Notes: generated from the letters alone by a model not told the origin. A stretch of 64,000 nucleotides of DNA from Chloranthus sessilifolius (GCA_021018995.1 CM037593.1:11064088-11128087); one strand, 5' to 3'; shown: positions 22,525 to 35,695, numbered from the stretch's first letter. A program made the numbers and translations.

Positions 22525-22699
22525 ACTCAAGATCCATCGTGTGGAAGATTGGGGTGAAAAACGATATCCATCGTTTGAATCCAGCCAGTCAATTTGTTTC
22601 ACTAGGTTTTGAAATTGGGTACCTTCAGAAATCATGTACGTGAGACCAAAGGTACTTTTTTATAATGGGTGGCTTTATTAGCACTCCTTGGAGGGCACC

Positions 22700-23010
22700 T
22701 AGTCCACAAATCATTGACTGATTTGAATCATATGCTAGAGATTGGTTTTCACCCCGATCTTTTGCAGAAGGGATCTTGAGATCATAGACATACCATTAGA
22801 CAGCCAGTTGTTGATTTTAAGTGGCATGCATCCAAATGAAAATCAAGTTTGAGCCTGACGTATATACCACACAATTTGTTATCACTTTTTTCGAATATAT
22901 TCCACTTGGAATCAGCTGATCGTCTGATGGTATACCTATGATCTCAAGATTCCTTATGTGAAAAATTAAACCAAAAAATAATCTCCATCATCTGATTCAA
23001 GTCAATAGGG
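22700..23010. mobile_element. Foldback MITE (family C)
   Basis: The left half (ATTGACTGATTTGAATCATA...) pairs with the right half (...TCTCCATCATCTGATTCAAG, TCAAT). It directly abuts the first recognisable piece of copia-3. Confidence 0.6.
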
Positions 23011-23859
23011 AGCCAGCCAGTGGTAGAGGCTTCAGTGGCTGAGTAATGGGTGGTAGATCTAATTTTACACGCCGAGATTGAATTGGCAATGATTCTACAA
23101 GTGGTACTAAAGAAATGATCACCAAGGTGATAAAAATCAAAGGAATGATAAATCTTGGATTCAGTATTTTGCCGTACAGTTGAAGATGAGAAAAATAATA
23201 CATAGTATTTAGATATCGGGTGCAGTAATCATACGAGCGGGATGAAGGATATGTTTTCGTAGTTAGGCATCTCTGTGCAGCGAAGTAAATTATGGAAATA
23301 AATCAAAAACTTTGGTGGTGGGTAAAGGTAAAATTTTGATTCGTTGCAAAGATGGCTCTCATCATTATATTTCTGATGCGTTTTATGTTCAAAACTCTAT
23401 TGGAATTTATTGAGTATGGGGCAACTTTCAATAGAAAGGGGCATAAAATACAAATTCAGAACAGAGTATGGACTCTTAGAAGTTTCTATTTTGGTGGCTA
23501 TCATTATGGTCAAATCGTTGACCGATGAATGGTATAAGATTAACCTTGAGATGTGTAGTTGCTATTCCGATGAGTTTGAAGAGAATAGGCAACTAATTAG
23601 TGAGTCTTTTAGTTAAGGTATGATTGTGATTTATAATCATAATATAATTAGTATTTTCAGTCATTAATGAGATATAATTCTTTGGCTATAAATATAAGGG
23701 GTGTCTGGTCCCAACGATTGCTCGACACAATTCAATCCTCCCTATTGACGAAAGCATCCCCATTGTGCTAGGAGATTTGAAGGTGAGAAGATCGTTGAAG
23801 ATTGGACACCGACCATTAATGGCTCACACTCAAGGTGTCCAATTCCCATTCAAGTTATT

Positions 23860-24280
23860 TAAAAAAAAAAAAAAATTGTGGTCACGGACCGGCCGCAGTG
23901 GGTTCTCCACCACCGGATCGGCATTGAGACCAGCCGGCCGGGATCGATCGCACTGCACGGGGTCTAGTCACCAACAAGGATGGGAGGGTCACATTGCTAA
24001 AGTAAATTCAAAAAAATAATTTTTTTTTTTTTTGTGGTTCTTTAATGACGGTCCATGACGGACTGCACCACGACTTCAGAGGGCCGACCATCAGCGACCA
24101 ACTGGCCGACGGCCACATGGGGGCGGGTAAGCTCTAAGGGGTTCCTCTGTAGCAACCTCAAAAAAAAAAAAAAAAAAAATTGAGAAGAAGATGAACAGTG
24201 GGGGGGGGGGGAGATTTAGGGTTCTTTTTTGACCTAATGAGTTCTACCTACTCAAATTTTCAGTGCACCACGACCCACAC
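23860..24280. repeat. Homopolymer-framed GC-rich blocks in the copia-2 leader
   Basis: A run of A (23861-23874), a GC-rich block with ACGGACCGGCCGCAG, a T run (24020-24033), another GC-rich block (24040-24145), an A run (24160-24178) and a G run (24201-24210). It is probably slippage-prone leader DNA. The arrangement echoes the copia-1 leader. Confidence 0.7.
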
Positions 24281-24287
24281 AGGCATA

Positions 24288-24530
24288 TTTGGCCCACCAC
24301 CCGACCGGCCTGGGCCTATATGGCCCGCCCGACCCGCCTGGGCATATTTGGCCCACCACTCGACCTACCTGGGCCTATATGGCCCACCCAACCCGCCTGG
24401 GCCTACTTGGCCCACCTGGCCTTTTTGGGCCCCAGCCCGCCCCGCCTGGCCTACTTTGGCCCACCTGACCCGCTGGCCTATTTGGCCCACCTGAACCACT
24501 AGCCTATTTGGCCCACCTGACCTGCAGGGC
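24288..24530. repeat. GGCCCACC minisatellite, units of 26-32 bp
   Basis: About eight units start TGGCCCACC or TGGCCCGCC and continue with a CCTGGGCCTATAT-like segment. Unit length varies from 26 to 32 bp with one longer unit. The frame is open for most of its length (Trp/Pro/Ala-rich), but this follows from the repeat and is not evidence of a protein. Confidence 0.85.
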
Positions 24531-24989
24531 CCATCCACAGGCCCTATAGCTCACTCGGCCACTAAGGCCCATGGCCCGACAGAGATACCCAGCCCATGAT
24601 GCCCATTAAATTTCTCATTCTTTTCGGGCCTTTTCTGTGCTATTTATAGGTCCGATTTTCGGACATTATATATGAATTTTAATTTTCTCGGGCATTCCGG
24701 ATCTGTTTTTGAGGTCTATTTTTGACAATGAGCTCTCTGTTATAAAATATTCATGACCTGATGTTATTTTTTCACTTTTTAATTGGGTAATCATTAATTT
24801 TTTTTTGAGTACCATTAATTGGAGTTGGGTAGTGGAGGTTGTGCTCCACCACCATCGTTGGTACTTACACATTATAATACTCGATCATTGTCAATTTTGA
24901 CGCTTACTCATAACACGGTTTGGACTTAGCTTATTTTTTTAATATCACTTTCGTGATCATCTAAAAATATTATCAAACCTATTTTGACA

Positions 24990-25350
24990 GCATGACTTGG
25001 AAAGATTCTTCTGTCCAACGGTGATGATCCTTCCTAGTGTTGTGGTTTTCATAGTGAGATTTAATTTTGTCCAAGATCGTGTTACCAACTCAATGAAAGT
25101 GTGTAGTGAACTTTGACGTCATAACATAAGTGGTTCTTCTGCCTAACGGTGATGAATCACTTAATATTGTATGATGGTTGTATTTCACTATTCATCATTT
25201 TTATATGTGGGTACTGCTAGCGTGTTGTGACTCGACCCAACGGAGGGTCATAATGACGCAATTAGTACCATAATCATTAAGAGAGATTGAGGAAGCAGCT
25301 AGTGTGTTATGACTCGACCCAACGAAGGGTCATAATGATACAAATTGTTT
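24990..25350. repeat. Diverged direct repeats in the copia-2 leader
   Basis: GATTCTTCTGTCCAACGGTG (25002) recurs as TTCTTCTGCCTAACGGTG (about 25134). GTGTTGTGACTCGACCCAAC (about 25221) recurs as GTGTTATGACTCGACCCAAC (about 25302). They suggest stepwise tandem duplication before gag. Confidence 0.7.
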
Positions 25351-25437
25351 CTCAATAAAACCACATTGGTTTTAATTTTTATATTCCTTGACATATTTTA
25401 ACTCTTGCGTCACCTAGTATCATTATAACATTGTGGA

Positions 25438-28400
25438 TTGCTAGTTACTTCAATTATATGTGGACATCATAAATCCCTTAATTATTTTGCAGCATTGAAC
25501 CCGTCTTCTATAACTAATATGATTGGTAAAATTAAACTTATGAGTGGCTCAAATTATGGAAAATGGAAAGAACAAGTTGCTATTGTTCTAGGTTGTATGG
25601 ATCTTGACTATGCTATACGATCTGATAAACCCAAGGTGCTCACCGCTGATGCCTCAGCTAAGGATCTGGCAGTGAACAATACGGATTTGGAAAAATTGGA
25701 TAGATCAAATCGTATGAGCCTCATGGTCATAAAGAGTTTCATTATTGATGCGATTCGGGGAGGTATTCCTGACTCACACAATGCAAAGGAATACATGCAA
25801 GCCATTAAGGAACAATATTAAGAGACTTCTAAAGCACTTGCCAGTAGTCTAATTGTTAAAATGGGAACCATGAAATATGATGGTCATAGCGGCGTACGGG
25901 AGCACATTGTGAAAATGAGTGGCATGGCAACTCAATTGAAAGAACTGGACATAGGTTTTTCTGAGGGTTATCTTGTTCACTTCATTATGACTTCTCTTCC
26001 AGCACAATTTTGCTCGTTCAAGATCAATTATAACACGCAGAAAGAAAAGTGGAAGATAAACGAGCTAATCGCTCACTGTGTCCTAGAAGAAGAAAGACTT
26101 CGGGCTGAAAAATCTGAAAGTGCCCATTACGCCGCTCTTAGACCATCGAAAGGAACTTTCAAGCGAAAGAATGACCAATATAAAGGAAAGAACGTAAAAG
26201 CTCCTCCACCAAAAATCAAATAAGGAGAAACTAGCAGATCTATTTCTGGCATCAAGTGTCACTTCTGTAAGAAGAAGGGACACATTAAGAAGAATTGTCA
26301 GAAATACAGAGATTGGCTAGTTAAGAAAGGTAATGACCTAGCCTTTGTGTGTCTTGAATCACTTTATGTTGATGCTCCACGCAATACTTGGTAGATAGAT
26401 TCTGGTGTAACTATTCACATAAGTAATTCAATGCAGAGATTTCGATCCAGCAGGAAGCTAAGTAAAGGCGAACGTACCATCAAACTCGGAAATGGAGTAG
26501 AAGCAGACGTGGAGGCCATTGGGACTCTCCGTCTCATTTTAGATAGTGGTTTCATTTTGGATTTGGTTGATATTATTTTACGTTCCAAGTATCACTAGAA
26601 ACCTTATCTCAATTTCTAAATTGGATTCATTAGGTTTTGAATTTAAATTTGGACATAATATTTTTACTCTATTATTTGATTCTGATATTGTTGGTGGTGG
26701 CTCATTAGTGGGCAATCTTTATCAGTTGAACTTGGATTCATCTTATGCCCAATCTTTAGTTTCTATGCATGTGAATTATAAAAGTAGTAAGAAACGAAAA
26801 CGAGCAATCGATAACTCCTTCATTTTATAGCATAAACATTTAGGCCATATATCTAAGGATAGAATGGAGCGATTAATTAAAGATGATATACTAGATGCGC
26901 TCAATTTCTCTAATTTCACTACTTGTGTAGATTGCGTTAAAGGAAAACTCACAAAAGCTAATAAGAAAGGAGCTATCAGGAGCACGAGTTTGCTAGAAAT
27001 AGTCCACACGGATATTTGTGGACCGTTTCCAACTCCTGCTATTGGTGCTCAAAAGTATTTTATTACTTTCACTGATGATTATTCTCATTTTGGTTATATA
27101 TTTCTCATTCATGAAAAATCAGAGGCCCTGGATATGTTTAAAATCTATAAAGCCGAAGTTGAGTTATAACTTAATTCGAAGATTAAAATTGTGAGATTTG
27201 ATAGAGGCGGAGAGTACTATGGTAGATACTCTGAAACAGATCACAATCCAAGACCATTCGCCTTGTATCTACAAGAGCATGGCATTGTTCAATACACCAT
27301 GCCGGAAACACCTTAACAGAACGGTATAGCTGAGCGACGAAATCGTACTCTTATGGATATGGTGAGAAGCATGTTATGCAACTCTAAGTTGTATATGTTC
27401 TTGTGGGGAGAAGCCTTGAAAACAGCGGTGTATATCCTGAATCGAGTTCCTAGTAAGGTGGTTTCCAAAACTCCTTATGAGCTATGGGTAGGAAGAAAAC
27501 CGACTTTAGGATATTTACATATTTGGGGATGTTTGGCTGAAGCAAAGGTGTACAACCCATAATTAGGAAAATTAGATCCTAAAACTATAAGTTGTCATTT
27601 CATTGGTTACCCTGATAAGTCAAAAGGCTATCGATTTTATTGCTCCACTCATAGTACCTGGATTGTTGAGACTAGATATGCCAAATTCTTTGAGGATCGT
27701 GAGAACAGTGGAAGTGTTGAGCCTAAGGAAATCACTTTTGAGGAAAATCGGGTTATAATTCCTATCCCTTTTATCCAAGAAAAAGTGGCACCAACACTAG
27801 TTATTCAAGCAACTATTGATGCACCTATGGCTATGCCTAATGCAACACCCCATATTGAGGAGGTTCTTGCTCCCATGGTGACTGCCAATGATCAACCATT
27901 GCGTAGATCAGAGAGAGCAAATCAGCCAGCCATTTCTGATGACTATATAGTTTACCTCAATGAGAGTGAGTTTAATTTTAGAAAGGAATCAGATCATGTT
28001 TCCTTTAGCCAAGCCATAAAGAGCGACAAATCCACTCAATGTCTCAAAGCTATGAAAGATGAGTTGGAATCAATGAAACAAAATTCGGTCTGGGATCTTT
28101 GTGAGTTACCTGAAGGAGTTAAGCTTGTAGGCTGTAAATGGGTCTATAAAACTAAACAAGACTTCAAAGGTAATGTAGAGAGATATAAGGCCAGATTAGT
28201 CGCTAAAGGTTTCACTCAAAAAGAGGGAATAGACTATAAAGAGACATTTTCCCCTGTCTCTAGAAAGGAATCTTTTCGGATAGTCATGGCATTAGTAGCT
28301 CATTTTGACTTAGAATTGCATCAAATGGATGTTAAAATTGCTTTTCTGAATGGCGACTTGCATGAAGATATCTTTATGACACAACCTGAAGGTTTTCAGG

Positions 28401-29570
28401 TTGAGGGGGAGAGTAATTTAGTTTGTAGACTCAAAAGGTCTATATATGGTTTAAAGCATGCATCTCGACAATGGTATTTAAAATTTCACGAAGTCATTTC
28501 AAATTTTGGTGTTAAAGAAAATACTGTGGATTAATGCATATATCTTAAAATCAGTGAGTAAGTTTATCATCTTTGTTTTGTATGTTGATGATATCTTGCT
28601 TGCGAGTAGTAATTTGCGCATGTTACATGAGACAAAGAACTTTTTATCAAAGAGTTTTGATATGAAAGATCTTGGTGAAGCTTCCTACGTGATAGGAATT
28701 GAGATTCATCGAGAAAGAGCCCGTGGCATATTGGGATTGTCTCAAAGAGCTTATATTAATAAAGTTCTTAAAAGCTTTAACATGCACAATTGTTCCGCTA
28801 CTGTTGCCCCTGTCATTAAGGGTGATAAATTTAGTCTACTTCAAAGTCCCAGAATCGATCTGGAAAGAAAACAGATAGAGAAAATTTCCTATGCATCGGC
28901 AGTTGGGAGTCTCATGTATGCACAAGTCTGTACTCGTCCAAACATAGCGTATATAGTTGGCATGCTTCGTAGGTATCAATGTAATCCTGGTTTGGATCAT
29001 TGGAAAGCAGCTAAGAAGGTTTTTCACTATTTACAAGGGACTAAAGGACACATGCTCACATACAAAAGGTCGAATAACCTTGAAGTTATTGGTTATTCAG
29101 ATGCTGACTATGTTGGGTGTCAAGACACTCATAGATCTACATCGGGTTATATTTTTATGCTTGCAGGTGGACCTATATCTTGGAAGAGCGTTAAACAAAC
29201 GCTGACTACTTCGTCCACTATGAAACAGAATTTGTTGCATATTTTGAGGCAACATGTGAGGCGATATGGTTGATGAATTTTATCTCAGGGCTTCCAGTTG
29301 TTGATAGTATTTCAAGGCCGCTGAAAATCTTATGTGATAATTTCGCTGCGATTTCTATCTCCAATAACAACAAGATTACTGGGGGGTTCCAAATATATTG
29401 ATATAAAATATTTTGTTGTAAGGGAGAAAGTTCATAATCAAATTGTATCTGTTGAAAAGATAAGTATGACACTCATGTTGGTTGACCCTCTCACTAAAGG
29501 CTTACCTCCCAAGCTCTTTTTGGAACATGATGCGCGAATGGGGTTAACGGATAGTTTTGATAGCCTTTGA
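25438..29570 (+). pseudogene. Copia-2 gag-pol remnant
   Basis: Gag (25438-26222) reads SGSNYGKWKEQVAIVLGCMD but has stops at 25819 and 26221. The zinc knuckle CHFCKKKGHIKKNC follows near 26252. Protease (IDSGVTIH, 26397) is preceded by a stop. Integrase spans about 26990-27560 (HTDICGPFPTP ... [11 protein letters not shown]). RT spans 28100-28700 with VKLVGCKWVYKTKQD-like start and YVDDILLASS near 28580; a stop and frameshift fall just before it at 28530-28560. RNase H spans 29080-29480 (YSDADYVGCQDTHRSTSGY), again frameshifted near 29222. Domain order is Gag-PR-IN-RT-RH, as in Ty1/copia. Unlike copia-1 it keeps the knuckle. At least seven lesions make it inactive. Confidence 0.93.
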
Positions 29571-29994
29571 GAGTGGATATATATGAGTAAATATATTTGT
29601 TTAATTGATTCAAAAATAAAGCTTCTTTATTTGTTTTTCCATTTTTATGCGCATAAAACTTTGGAACATATGGTGCCAGTAGATGGCAATAAAGTAGGAC
29701 CAATATTAGATTGAGTTTACATGTAATCACCATTCAGTTTGAAAACTTGCAATCTATGTGAAATCATACTAGTTGGAATCCATGTCGGTGATGACTTCCA
29801 ATATGGTAACTAATGAACGATCATGTATCGATGACATGATATATTGACTGCATTACTTCTGTTTTGAAATTCTCATTGGACCGGACTGATTATAAAGACT
29901 TTGATTAAGATGGATTGTAAGTTACCATTCAAAGAAAGTTAGCTAACATTTGGTAATCAGAGTTTATTGACATAGTTTGACCCAAGTGGGAGAC

Positions 29995-30475
29995 TGTTAG
30001 AAGTTTCTATTTTGATGGCCATCACTATAGTCAAACCGTTGACCAATGAATGGTATAAGATCAACCTTGAGATGTGTAGTTGCTATTCCGATGAGTTTAA
30101 AGATAATAGGCAACTAATTAGTGAGTCTTTTAGTTAAGGTATGATTGTGATTTCTAATATCAATATAATTAGTATTTTCAGTCCTTAATGGGATAAGACT
30201 CTTTAGCTATAAATATAAGGGGTGTCTGGTCCCAACGATTGCTCGACACAATTCAATCCTCCCTATTGGCGAAAGCATCCCCATTGTGCTAGGAGATTTG
30301 AAGGCGAGAAGATCGTTGAAGATCGGACACCGACCATTAATGACTCACACTCAAGGTGCGCGTATTTATATAAATTATGGATTGTATGTTTATTTGTTTT
30401 TTATTGATCATGCGCCTAAATCCTACGGCTTAATTTTTGGATGGACGGATTGAAGGATCCGTTTGAATTCCATCA
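29995..30475 (+). mobile_element. 3' LTR of copia-2
   Basis: 481 bp, TGTTAGAAGTTTC ... GAATTCCATCA. It contains the TATA-like TATAAATATAAGG near 30208 and joins copia-3 through TGGAC. Confidence 0.9.
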
Positions 30476-31006
30476 TGGACAATTAAAGATAGTAAAAGTA
30501 CGTCGATTACAAAGGTACAAATAACCAAAAATCGTATGTTTTCGTTATCGATTCATACAGAAGTTTTATCATGTTTCAGGTCAATTATGAAAGATAAAAA
30601 TTGGTTGTGGCATCTTTGTTTTGGTCATCTCAATTTCAATGTTTTGAAATCATTTTTAGAAAGAAGATGGTTACCTGATTACCTTTGATAGATTCATTAA
30701 TTTGACAGTTTTTGTGAAGGTTGTATTTTGGGCAAGAAACACAAGGACTCATTTCTAGTTGGAAAATCGTGGAGAGCAAAGAAACCATTGCAGTTAGTCT
30801 ACTATGATATTTGTGGATTAATTGAGACTCCATCACATGGAGCTAACAAGTATTTTATCACATTTATTGATGATTTCAATAGAAAAGTATGGGTCTATTT
30901 TTTGAAACAAAAATCAAAAGCTTCTGATGTCTTTAAGCAATTCAAAATATTTGTTGGAAAGAAAAATTGATCTTTATTTGAAAACTTTAAGGATGGATAG
31001 AAGAGG

Positions 31007-31073
31007 CACAATGGAAAGTTGACAATATTGCAACCTCCAGGTTGTAGGTTCAAGCCTAGCTTACCTATAAAAA
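31007..31073 (+). mobile_element. 67-bp SINE-like insert in the copia-3 integrase
   Basis: The insert is flanked by ATAGAAGAGG (30997-31006) and ATAGAGGAGG (31074-31083), a 10-bp target-duplication-like pair, and ends in a short A run. It contains GGTTCAAGCCT, close to the pol III B box. Removing it brings together the two halves of the integrase DRGG motif. It may be a truncated tRNA-derived SINE. Confidence 0.5.
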
Positions 31074-34000
31074 ATAGAGGAGGTAAATACACCTCAAATT
31101 TCTTTTATGATTTTTGCCACGAATATGGAATCAAACATCGGTTAACTACTAGTTATCCACCTCAGCAAAATGACATAGCAGAAAGGAAAAATAGGACAAT
31201 TATTGAAATAGCTAGAAGCACCTTGAAAACTAAATCATTACTTAAACTATTATGGACAAAAGTCATTTCGTGTTTTGTTTATATTTTGAACAAGAGCCTC
31301 ACGAAGCACCTCAAGAAGCATGGAGTGGTCAGAAGCTCCATGTTTTAAATTTCAAAGTATTTGGGTTTAATGCATAAGCTAGTACTTGATGAGGAGAGAT
31401 ATTTGATAACAAAAGTAAAAGGTGTATTTATATCGCTTATAGTGACCTAATCAAGGGTTATAAACTGTATGATTCCCAGAAAGGTGAATTGATTGTCAGT
31501 AGAGATGTTGAATTCATTGAAAATGAACCTTGAAAGTGGATTACGGAAGAAAGGGAGGAGTTTGGTTTGAACAGAGATGATGATGAGTATCAAGAAAAAA
31601 AAATAGGGCCTTCTGATTCATCTAGCGATTTGCCGTCATCGAGTCCATCAAGTGGTTCTACTTCATTTTGGTCTATGTTCAAAATAATTTAGTAAATAAT
31701 AATGATGATGTTTCGGAAGAAGAGTTAATTAATTTTGCATTGTTTGCAGATTGTGATCTTATGAGCTTTCGGGAAGCTACATTTTAAAGATGGCTGCATT
31801 CAAGCTATAGATGTAGAAATTTGTTCCCTAGAGAAGCATAATACATGAAAACTTACTATCACTCATGAAGGAAAGCAAACAATTAGTGTTAAGTGGGTTT
31901 ACAAAATAAAGTATAAGTTCAATAGAGAAGTGGATCATCTAAAAGTAGCATTGGTTGTGAAAGGATACAAACAAAAGTCAGGTATCGACTACCATGAAAC
32001 TTTTGCGCCCGTTGCTAGGTGCTACACCATCCGCATTATTGTTGCATTAGTCGTACAAAATAAATGGAGTATTTTAAAAATATATGTAAAATTCATGTTT
32101 TTGAATGATGTGCTTGAAGAAGTATATGTTGAGCAACCTTTTGGTTATGTCCAAAATGGTGTTGAAAATAAGTTCTAGAAATTAGAAAAAGTCTTAAATG
32201 GATTAAAGCAAGTGCCTAGGGCATGGTACGCACAAATTGAAATATATAATTCGAAGATGTTTCAAGAATTCATGAAGGCTATGATTAACCAATTCGAGAT
32301 GACAAATATGAGTTGTATGAGTTATTTTTTGAGTATTGAAATCATGCAGTCAAAAGATGGGATATTTATTTCTCAAAAGAAATATAATAAAGATATTCTA
32401 GAACAATTTAAGATGCAATCGTGCAAGCCTATCAACAATCCAGTGCAAAAAAGATTGAATTTAGATTAAAAATGGTAGTGATGGATATGGTAATCCTACT
32501 TATTTGAAGAGGCTAGTGGAAGTCTAAGGTATTTGACTTTTAGGCCGGATATAGGTTTTGGGGTGAGTTTTATCAATCAATTTATGGAGACTCCTAGGCA
32601 ATCTCATTTACAAGCTACAAAACGAATTTTGAGGTACATCAAAGGTACACAAAATCTGAGTATTTTCTATTCGTCAACAAGTAGTAGTGAGCTTGTTGGA
32701 TATGCGGATAGTGATTGGGTCGGTGATGTTACAGAACGAAAAAGTACTCCGAGATATGCCTTTCATCTTGGCTCGGAAATATTTTCATGGTCGTCAAAGA
32801 AGCAAGCAGTTGTTGCTCTTTCTACAGCAGAGGCCGAGTATATTTCAGCCGCTCAGTGCATACCAAGCGGCGTGGTTATAAAGGATGCTTAGCGAGTAGA
32901 AATCACAAGCAAGAGGGTCTTATGAAAGGTTTTGTGATAACAAGTGTGCTTCTGAAATAACGAAGAATCCGATTTTTCATGGGAGAAGCAAACAAATCGA
33001 TATAAAATTTCACTATATTCATGATTGGATGACAGATCGTGAGATAGAGTGTCACGACACAGAATCCTACCCGATCTCGAGGGCCTAGAATCCCGTGTCA
33101 TGACCCCGCACGCTTGTTAAGGCGATAAGCGGACAAACATATCTTATAAGATCTTACATAAAATCGGGCTTTCAAAAATCGTGAATCAAACTTTCTTCTC
33201 ATATTAAAAATTCTCTTCAATAAGCTTACATTAAAAATTTGAGTCCATTAAACAAACTAACAAAAAATAAAGGTTCGGTCAACTACTGAAAGATCTTTCT
33301 AAACAATTAATATATATACCTGACGTCTTTTAGTTGATCATCCAGGTCATCACCCTTAAAATCCGTATCATCTTTCAATGCATCAAGTCCATCGGGCAAT
33401 ATAATCCATATTTTTACCTGCAGCTGTTAGTTTTTTGGTAGGGTGAGTTTACTCAGTCATGTAAACTCAGTGGGTTGCACAATCGATCCACCATAATCTA
33501 CCCAGGTAATCATGGGTGCAACCTTGTGAGTGAAGGTGAATCCTTAAAAATTCATATAAACAGCATAATAAAAGTTCTCATAATCATTGCATAACTATAA
33601 AACTATAAAATTGAAAGAACGTAATATATTTCAGTACATATGATGCTTCTAATGCTTATACTTTTCTTACTTGTCTTATCAACTTAACTTACGTGACATA
33701 TCGAAAGTCTTCTTATTACTCCATACGTCTACATAACGTACTTTGTATCTTACTTATCTTATTTAAACGATCTGTACCAGAGTTGCTGCTTGAGCCTATC
33801 ACGCGAGGTCCACGTGTAGATAACCACCTAACCTCCATATCATAACATAAACCATCATCCAGCCCGATGAGGTTGCGCGCATAGTAATCACAATGTCCCC
33901 TTAATTCGAGACAAAGCTATCATAGTGTCTTTCAGACCCGTCTTGGCTGCAGACGTTGGATTTTGCGGTAGCACGCAAAACATGGCACGTGTAGAAACTT

Positions 34001-35557
34001 AATTCATATTTAGCTAACCTTCACAGCGTATCTTAATATATCATATTATTATTCGATTCTGGGCTTAGGTCCCCGCCCCGATTTTATATTTGTGTGGACT
34101 TAAGTCTCCACTTCCTTAATATCTCGTAGCTTAATATATTCATATTTCATATTTTCTTAAACTTAATTAGAATGAGCCACAGTACGATAGACTTCACAAA
34201 TCACGCTTTTCAAGGGACAGGTTCCGTAGTAACCTAGAAGTACTTCGTGTGGCATTCCATACTACCATAGAGGCGTTGCATCCGTACATGGATGCCTACA
34301 TTCCAAGTTTCACATGACCGTGAAAGAAATCTCACCATGATGAAGGCTTAAAAGTCGTGTGTCGTATCTTATTCTTTTTTCTTAACATATATATGTCCTA
34401 ACGTACTTCTAGCTGATGAATGTCAAATAAAGTAAATAAAACATATAATAAGAAAGCATCTAATTATAAAGAAAATTAATATTACTCGTAATTCAAAAAT
34501 ATCTCACTCATCATTAAGAAAGAGAAGAAGGCGACCTAATAAAAAAAATAAGAAGGTACATGAGTACCAGAAAGCGTATTACAAAGTGATGTTAGACTAG
34601 TCTCATCAGATAGATCTTATCGATCTGATGAAAACGGACTGGCCGTTTGTGAAATTTGGGTAAGTATCGACCCTCATATGACTCAAACAAGTTTCAACCG
34701 TCGGATCCTTGTCGTACGATTTTCGGGATACGTACATCTTCATAACGTAGGTAGAAGATGTACCTAAATAGTTGTCCTAAGCTTAAAAGGTGAGTTGGGC
34801 CTATTCAAAAGGTTTGAGTCCGTGATTTTAAAAAACGCGCGTTTAACTATATTGGGTATACGAGCCCATTAAGGGTTCATAGACTAGACGGGCCCCTAAG
34901 GCCCATGGACCTTTCCGATGTTTTGGGGTCTTGAATAATTCAATTTCCATCCAGGCTTAAAGATATTTAAGGTGCATTTTAAGGATTTAAATAAATCGGA
35001 TATGGGACATCGAGTTTGGTAACCATATGTGTCATAGAAAAAGTGGGTTTTGACCACTGGCCTGATTCGACCAAAAACTTGAAATCTAAAAGGGTCAAAT
35101 CAGATCCTAGACTAAGGCATCATAAGCATAAAGTGCAGGAATTTTTGTGGTTATGCTATGGTGCAAAGATCGAGGTTTATTTATTATAATCAAAATCTGA
35201 CCATCGATTTAACAGATAACCAAATAATCTTTATTTAGATCTACCGGCCTCAAATAATACATTTGTGATTCGCTTAATTTAATGAGTCAAACTGAACCCT
35301 TTGGCCAAAGTAAATGCAGATTTTCAAAACAAGTGCAGGAAATCTTCTAAGTGTAAAATCAATATATCTATAGGTTTTTTGAATACTAAAGTTCATGAAA
35401 ATAAATACAATCATATCAATGTGAGTCATTAGATGTAAAAAGCATCAAATTTTATGGGGAGTCTAAGGTTTGACCGAGGTCAAAAATTGATCCAATCATC
35501 AAAACTGAAACGGTCAAACTTAGACCTCCACATCGAGTGCACAACAAAAATAAAACA

Positions 35558-35695
35558 GGGCAGCGGTCCATTCTTGATGTGAAATCTGTTATGCCGACAC
35601 ACTTGGGTGCCATGTGGAAGGGAATAGGGCAGCGGTCCATTCTTGATGTGAAATCTGTTATGCCGACACACTTGGGTGCCATGTGGAAGGGAATA
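35558..35695. repeat. Perfect 69-bp tandem duplication
   Basis: Two identical 69-bp units (35558-35626, 35627-35695) begin GGGCAGCGGTCCATTCTTGA. I see no mismatch, so it is recent compared with its surroundings. It lies inside solo LTR A. Confidence 0.93.

Larger units (their letters stand above)
23474..30475 (+). mobile_element. Ty1/copia retrotransposon (copia-2) inserted in copia-3
   Basis: The 5' LTR begins at 23474 (TCTTAGAAG, usual TGTTAGAAG) and matches the 3' LTR (29995-30475) to about 23836. The last ~115 bp of the 5' LTR are not recognisable and are replaced by homopolymer and GC-rich sequence, and no primer site is found. The polypurine tract AAGTGGGAGAC precedes the 3' LTR. The target duplication TGGAC (23469-23473 and 30476-30480) lies in copia-3 protease sequence. 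The LTR parts that align differ at about 6 per cent by eye. It is the same general family as copia-1. Confidence 0.92.

Noticed and set aside
24198..24502. Trp/Pro-rich open frames that could suggest a repeat protein
   Set aside because: They follow from the GGCCCACC minisatellite, are open in two frames at once, and lie in a retrotransposon leader.
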